64,000 bases of DNA, from the NCBI GenBank assembly GCA_910589375.1, contig CAJUTK010000002.1, positions 186,001 through 250,000 of the forward strand. The letters run 5' to 3'. This document shows positions 60,287 through 64,000 of this stretch, in pieces. The notes under the pieces are model-generated. The model made no database searches and had not been told where the DNA came from. It saw nothing but the letters and a program-made list of their open reading frames with translations. The first letter of the stretch is position 1. Every line of letters begins with the position of its first letter. A program made the translations under genes and the position numbers. Source of the stretch: an uncultured Bacilli bacterium (GTDB lineage: Bacteria > Bacillota_I > Bacilli_A > RF39 > UBA660).

Positions 60287-61996
60287 ATGAAAATCCATTT
60301 TATTGAAAAATTAAAAAACAGAAAGTTTAAACTTCAAAAAGCAACTAGAAAAATTTCACTTGCTTTAGCATCTATCACACTTGTTGGTGCTTTAACTGGT
60401 TGTGGAGCTAAACAAAATACAGAAGTTCCAGTTACTAATGATAATATAAATCCAACTTATAATTCAACTTTAGATCAAGGCGCTCAAGCAGAAGAAAGTC
60501 AAGAAGGAGTTGCTACTCCAAATGCTGAGGAAAGCTTAGAAGCTCAAATTGCTGCATTACAACAAAGACTTGATGAATTAGAAAATGCAAATCCATATAG
60601 TGCTGTTGCCGCAAATGATACTTATACACAAGATAAGTGGGATGAATTTGTTACAGAGGCTAAAAAAGTATTAGCTGGAAAAATCAATAATGAAAATCAA
60701 GAAGGAATTGAAGCTGCATTATTATTATTCAATATTGATTATTTAGATGATAATGCAAAACAAGTTTTACTTACTCATTATGAACAAGGTCAAGATGTAG
60801 AAGCTGAATTAAATAAATTATATGCAGTATTATCACAAGTTCGTGAATACAATACGGAAATTGATTCTGCAGATAATTATTTATCTTATGCAGATGTTAT
60901 GTTAGATGAACAAGATAAAGCTATTATTTCTGTTTTAGACGGATATGCTAAAGAAGTAATTACTTTAAGAAGTGACTTAACTGAAGCAAATGTAAATAGA
61001 ATTAAAGAAATTTTTGATATCATATATAAGTTCTCAAATGGTACAGGTACTATTAAAGTAACTATTAATGGAGCAGAACAAGATATCGCTCAAATTCATT
61101 TATCACATGGTGGAATCTTTGCTGCAGAGAATATTGCACAAGATATTTCTGTATTAAGTAGAAATATTGTTTCACAAGAAGATAGAGAAAAATTAGATAG
61201 TGAATTACGTTCTAAAGATACATTAGCAAAAACTCAAGAAAAAATTAATATTTATACAGCAATGGCTTCTGTAAATGCTAAAGGTGTAAATGCCGAAGCT
61301 CAAGAAAAAGTTGTTAATCAATATAATTATCAATTAGGTGTTATTGCAAAAGAATTAGAAGTAATGGGAGTGACAGCAGAAGAAGCTCAAGCTTTATTTA
61401 CTGTTACTAATATAGATTATTTTATGGATAGTACAAATAGTCAACATGCTTTTGATGTGATTTATGAAAATGGTTTTGATATTAATGCTGCTTTTACTAA
61501 CGCAGAAGAGGCAGTTAGAAAAATTCAAGCTTATGATGATACACAAGAGCAAGTATATGATATGGCACGTTTGGTAATTGCTAGCGAAGCAGATGCTATT
61601 TCATTAAGAGCATTTACTCAAACAGCACATGGTGTTACTTCATCTGATGCAACAGTTGTTGCTAATGCTGCACATATTGTAAAAGGTTATACACAATTCT
61701 CAAGTGAAGCAACAGTTGATTACCAAACAAAGGATGCTAATGGTGATGTTGTTAATCATTCTATTGATAAAAATGGTTTAGGAAAAGGTGCATACCAAGT
61801 TGTTAACTGGTATACTTACTATTCTGTTTCTAATCATAAGAGTGCATATGGTACTATTGCAGATTCTTTAATTCAATTAGTAGATGGATCTCAAGTAGGA
61901 CTTAATCCATATGAGCAAATAGTATTAGAGGTAGAAGATTACTGCGCAGAAAATAATATTGTAGTATATAACTATGAAGTAGGAAATACAAAATAA
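60287..61996 (+). CDS. Large lipoprotein of unknown function
   Basis: The 569-residue protein has a basic start, a hydrophobic stretch and the lipobox LTGC with Cys39, so it should be lipid-anchored on the outer face of the membrane. A Gln/Glu/Asn-rich linker with a short coiled coil (about residues 82-97) leads to a large helical domain with no family known to me. The start follows a very strong AGAGGGGGAAG, and the codon pattern suggests high expression. The only Cys besides the lipid Cys is near the C-terminus. Confidence 0.9.
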   Translation: MKIHFIEKLKNRKFKLQKATRKISLALASITLVGALTGCGAKQNTEVPVTNDNINPTYNSTLDQGAQAEESQEGVATPNAEESLEAQIAALQQRLDELENANPYSAVAANDTYTQDKWDEFVTEAKKVLAGKINNENQEGIEAALLLFNIDYLDDNAKQVLLTHYEQGQDVEAELNKLYAVLSQVREYNTEIDSADNYLSYADVMLDEQDKAIISVLDGYAKEVITLRSDLTEANVNRIKEIFDIIYKFSNGTGTIKVTINGAEQDIAQIHLSHGGIFAAENIAQDISVLSRNIVSQEDREKLDSELRSKDTLAKTQEKINIYTAMASVNAKGVNAEAQEKVVNQYNYQLGVIAKELEVMGVTAEEAQALFTVTNIDYFMDSTNSQHAFDVIYENGFDINAAFTNAEEAVRKIQAYDDTQEQVYDMARLVIASEADAISLRAFTQTAHGVTSSDATVVANAAHIVKGYTQFSSEATVDYQTKDANGDVVNHSIDKNGLGKGAYQVVNWYTYYSVSNHKSAYGTIADSLIQLVDGSQVGLNPYEQIVLEVEDYCAENNIVVYNYEVGNTK

Positions 61997-62021
61997 AAAA
62001 TGCCTTTTGGCATTTTTTTTG
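61996..62021 (+). terminator. Intrinsic terminator after the lipoprotein gene
   Basis: The stem AAAATGCC / GGCATTTT with loop TTTT is followed by T. Confidence 0.88.
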
Positions 62022-62071
62022 TGGAAAGGCTTATAATATGATATAATGATACTACGAAGGAAGTGATATTT

Positions 62072-63460
62072 GTGAGAATTTATAATACACTCACACATCG
62101 TGTGGAAGAGTTTATACCACATAATCCAAATGAAGTAACAATGTATACATGTGGACCTACAGTATACCATTTTGCACATATTGGAAATCTTAGGACATAT
62201 ATATTTGAGGATATCTTTGAAAAGTCTTTAAAATATTTAGGATATCCTGTTAAACGATGTATGAATATCACTGATGTTGGGCATTTATCTAGCGATTCAG
62301 ATACAGGCGAAGATAAGATGCTAAAGGGAGCTAAGAGAGAGAATAAATCTGTTTTAGAGATTGCAGATTTTTATACGCAAGCTTTTCGCTCTGATTTTGA
62401 AAAGTTAAATAACCGTTGGCCAGATATTGTATCTCCAGCGACGCAAAATATAGAAGAATATATTAAGATTATTACAAAACTTTTAGATAATGATTTAGCG
62501 TATATTGCCGGTGGAAATGTTTATTTTGATACCTCTAAACTAGAAGATTACTATGTACTTACCAATCACAAAGAAGATGAGATGGTAGTAGGTGTTCGTG
62601 AAGGTGTTGAAGAAGACCAAAATAAAAGAAATCAAGCAGATTTTGTGTTATGGTTTACCAAATCCAAGTTTGATGATCAAGAATTGAAATGGGAAAGCCC
62701 TTGGGGATATGGATATCCAGGATGGCATATTGAATGTTCTGGAATTAGTATGAAATATTTAGGAGAATACTTAGATATTCACTGTGGTGGAGTAGATAAT
62801 ATTTTTCCACATCATACTAATGAAATTGCTCAATCAGAGGGATATTTAGGGCATAAATGGTGTAACTATTGGGTACACGGAGAACACTTAAATGATCAAT
62901 CTGGTAAGATGAGTAAAAGTAAAGGAGAATTTTTAACAGTTTCTTTACTAGAACAGAAAAATTATGATCCAATAAGTTATCGCTTTATGTGTTTAAATAG
63001 TCATTACAGAAAACAATTAGTATTTAGTTATGATGCTTTAGATAATGCAGCACAAGCTTATCAAAAACTTTTAAATAAAGTTCGTTCTTTAGGAAATGAA
63101 GAAAATGGGGAAGGCACTGAATCTTACCAAGAAAAATTTAAGCAAGCTTTATCTGATGATTTAAATACCTCTTTAGCGATTACTGTTCTTTATGATGTTT
63201 TAAAGTCAGATTTAACAAATTCACAAAAAAGATTCTTAGTAAGTTCTTTTGATAGTGTTCTTTCCCTAAACTTATTATCAGCAAAAGAAGAAAAAGTAGA
63301 TAGTTCTTTAGAAGAATATATTCAAGAGAAAATAGAGCAGAGAAATCAAGCCAAAAAAGAGCGCGATTACGAAACTGCTGATAAAATTCGTGAAGAATTG
63401 TTATCGAGAGGAATTATTATTAAAGATACTAGAGAAGGTACCGTTTACGAGGTGAAGTAA
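62072..63460 (+). CDS. cysS: Cysteinyl-tRNA synthetase
   Basis: The class I enzyme charges tRNA-Cys. The 462-residue protein has zinc-binding Cys in TCGPTVY, the HIGN signature in FAHIGNLRTY, and KMSKS in SGKMSKSKGE. GTG 62072 is preferred over GTG 62063 because GAAGGAAG ends at 62063 and the canonical protein begins RIYNTLT. A zinc peptidase gene follows one base after the stop. Confidence 0.96.
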   Translation: MRIYNTLTHRVEEFIPHNPNEVTMYTCGPTVYHFAHIGNLRTYIFEDIFEKSLKYLGYPVKRCMNITDVGHLSSDSDTGEDKMLKGAKRENKSVLEIADFYTQAFRSDFEKLNNRWPDIVSPATQNIEEYIKIITKLLDNDLAYIAGGNVYFDTSKLEDYYVLTNHKEDEMVVGVREGVEEDQNKRNQADFVLWFTKSKFDDQELKWESPWGYGYPGWHIECSGISMKYLGEYLDIHCGGVDNIFPHHTNEIAQSEGYLGHKWCNYWVHGEHLNDQSGKMSKSKGEFLTVSLLEQKNYDPISYRFMCLNSHYRKQLVFSYDALDNAAQAYQKLLNKVRSLGNEENGEGTESYQEKFKQALSDDLNTSLAITVLYDVLKSDLTNSQKRFLVSSFDSVLSLNLLSAKEEKVDSSLEEYIQEKIEQRNQAKKERDYETADKIREELLSRGIIIKDTREGTVYEVK

Positions 63461-63461
63461 T

Positions 63462-64000
63462 ATGATTTATGGATTGGAAACAATAGTGACATTTTTCTTA
63501 GCTATTGTAAGTTTCTTTGTCGTATTAGCTTCACAGATGTATTTAACTAGTACTTATAAAAATTCTAAAAATAAGAAAAATAGTAAGAATTTAACGGGAT
63601 GTGAGGTAGCACGTCAGATATTAGATAGTAATAATCTTGAAGATATCTATGTAGTAGAAGTAGCAGGCGAATTATCAGATCATTATGATCCTTCTAGAAA
63701 AGTAGTGAGGTTATCTAAAGAGGTTTTTCATGGAGATTCTATTGCTTCTCTTTCCATAGCTGCTCATGAGTGTGGACATGCCTTACAAGACAAAGATGAT
63801 TACACACTTATGAGAATTCGTTCTACTTTAGTTCCGTTTGTAAATTTTGTAACATATTTAGGATACTTTGGTTTAATAGTTTCACTATTTGCTGGAGTAA
63901 TTGGATATTTAAAATTGTCAATAGGGATATTGATAGTAGTTCTTTTGTTTCAATTGCTTACTCTACCAATAGAATTCGATGCTTCTAGGCGTGCTTTAAA
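63462..64000 (+). CDS. YugP-like membrane zinc metallopeptidase (3' end cut by window edge)
   Basis: The visible 179 residues start with a membrane segment (about residues 6-28), then a soluble stretch with HECGH at about residue 104, a zincin motif, and two further hydrophobic segments. This is the pattern of the YugP/neutral zinc metallopeptidase family of Bacillota. The start ATG follows GAGGTGAAG and lies one base after cysS. The rest lies to the right of the window. Confidence 0.9.
   Translation, partial: MIYGLETIVTFFLAIVSFFVVLASQMYLTSTYKNSKNKKNSKNLTGCEVARQILDSNNLEDIYVVEVAGELSDHYDPSRKVVRLSKEVFHGDSIASLSIAAHECGHALQDKDDYTLMRIRSTLVPFVNFVTYLGYFGLIVSLFAGVIGYLKLSIGILIVVLLFQLLTLPIEFDASRRAL

Noticed and set aside
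1..64000. Use of the Mycoplasma code (TGA as Trp)
   Set aside because: Several genes end in TGA at the expected point (for example the genes ending at 852, 4075 and 5402), and conserved Trp residues are TGG. The standard bacterial code applies.

Overview
The window reads as a slice of a compact, AT-rich chromosome (roughly 30% G+C by eye) from an uncultured low-GC Bacillota, most likely a gut lineage of Bacilli near the Mollicutes-like RF39-type groups. The Bacilli signature is the DnaB/DnaI helicase-loading pair, the RNA polymerase delta subunit, T-box leaders on aminoacyl-tRNA synthetase genes, a SufU-type scaffold, the YfmF/YfmH pair and DUF1934 next to argS. TGA is used as a stop and Trp is TGG, so the genetic code is standard. 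A class A penicillin-binding protein indicates a peptidoglycan wall. Gene packing is tight: many starts overlap the preceding stop, and intrinsic terminators often run straight into the next promoter. No phage, transposase or CRISPR array was seen, and no gap between genes exceeds 300 bases except where a T-box leader fills it.

Layout. 1-2.2 kb: iron-sulfur assembly (sufU, an unknown gene, sufB). 2.4-8.5 kb: a short SSB, pyrimidine nucleoside phosphorylase, RNA polymerase omega, a YihY membrane protein, a small acidic protein plus an HExxH protein of unknown role, then deoD and add for purine salvage. 8.5-13.5 kb: the YfmF/YfmH M16 pair, secG, dnaB and dnaI. 13.5-17.2 kb: a Thr T-box, an unknown rider gene, thrS and an HdeD-like protein. 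17.2-21.2 kb: a primary-type sigma factor with a very long modular C-terminal extension, coupled to a second gene with sigma-like regions. 21.2-31.3 kb: a class A PBP on the other strand, DUF1934-argS-rpoE, prfA-prmC-HAD, a second prmC-like gene, rnhB, a DHH protein and an MBL hydrolase. 31.3-36.4 kb: an unknown gene, a Phe T-box, a second rider gene and pheS-pheT. 36.4-45.9 kb: a lone pseudopilin, two unknown genes, priA, two coiled-coil proteins, an unknown gene, xerC, an unknown gene and tdk. 46-48.6 kb: pyruvate phosphate dikinase.

The last quarter is the accessory part. A PHP fragment and a LysR gene face away from each other and both lack their 5' ends, which looks like a deletion scar at about 49.08 kb. 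They are followed by an unknown gene, a PfkB kinase and a Smr protein, a repeat-rich membrane-anchored surface protein, a HerA/VirD4-like ATPase coupled to a Cys-rich repeat protein, an AraC-type regulator, a Nudix hydrolase, two tRNA genes, a large lipoprotein, cysS and the start of a membrane zinc peptidase cut by the window edge.

The strongest candidates for something undescribed are the extended sigma factor with its sigma-like partner (17.2-21.2 kb), and the ATPase plus Cys-rich repeat pair (54.2-56.8 kb). Coordinates of regulatory sites were read by eye; functions of unnamed genes are left open.
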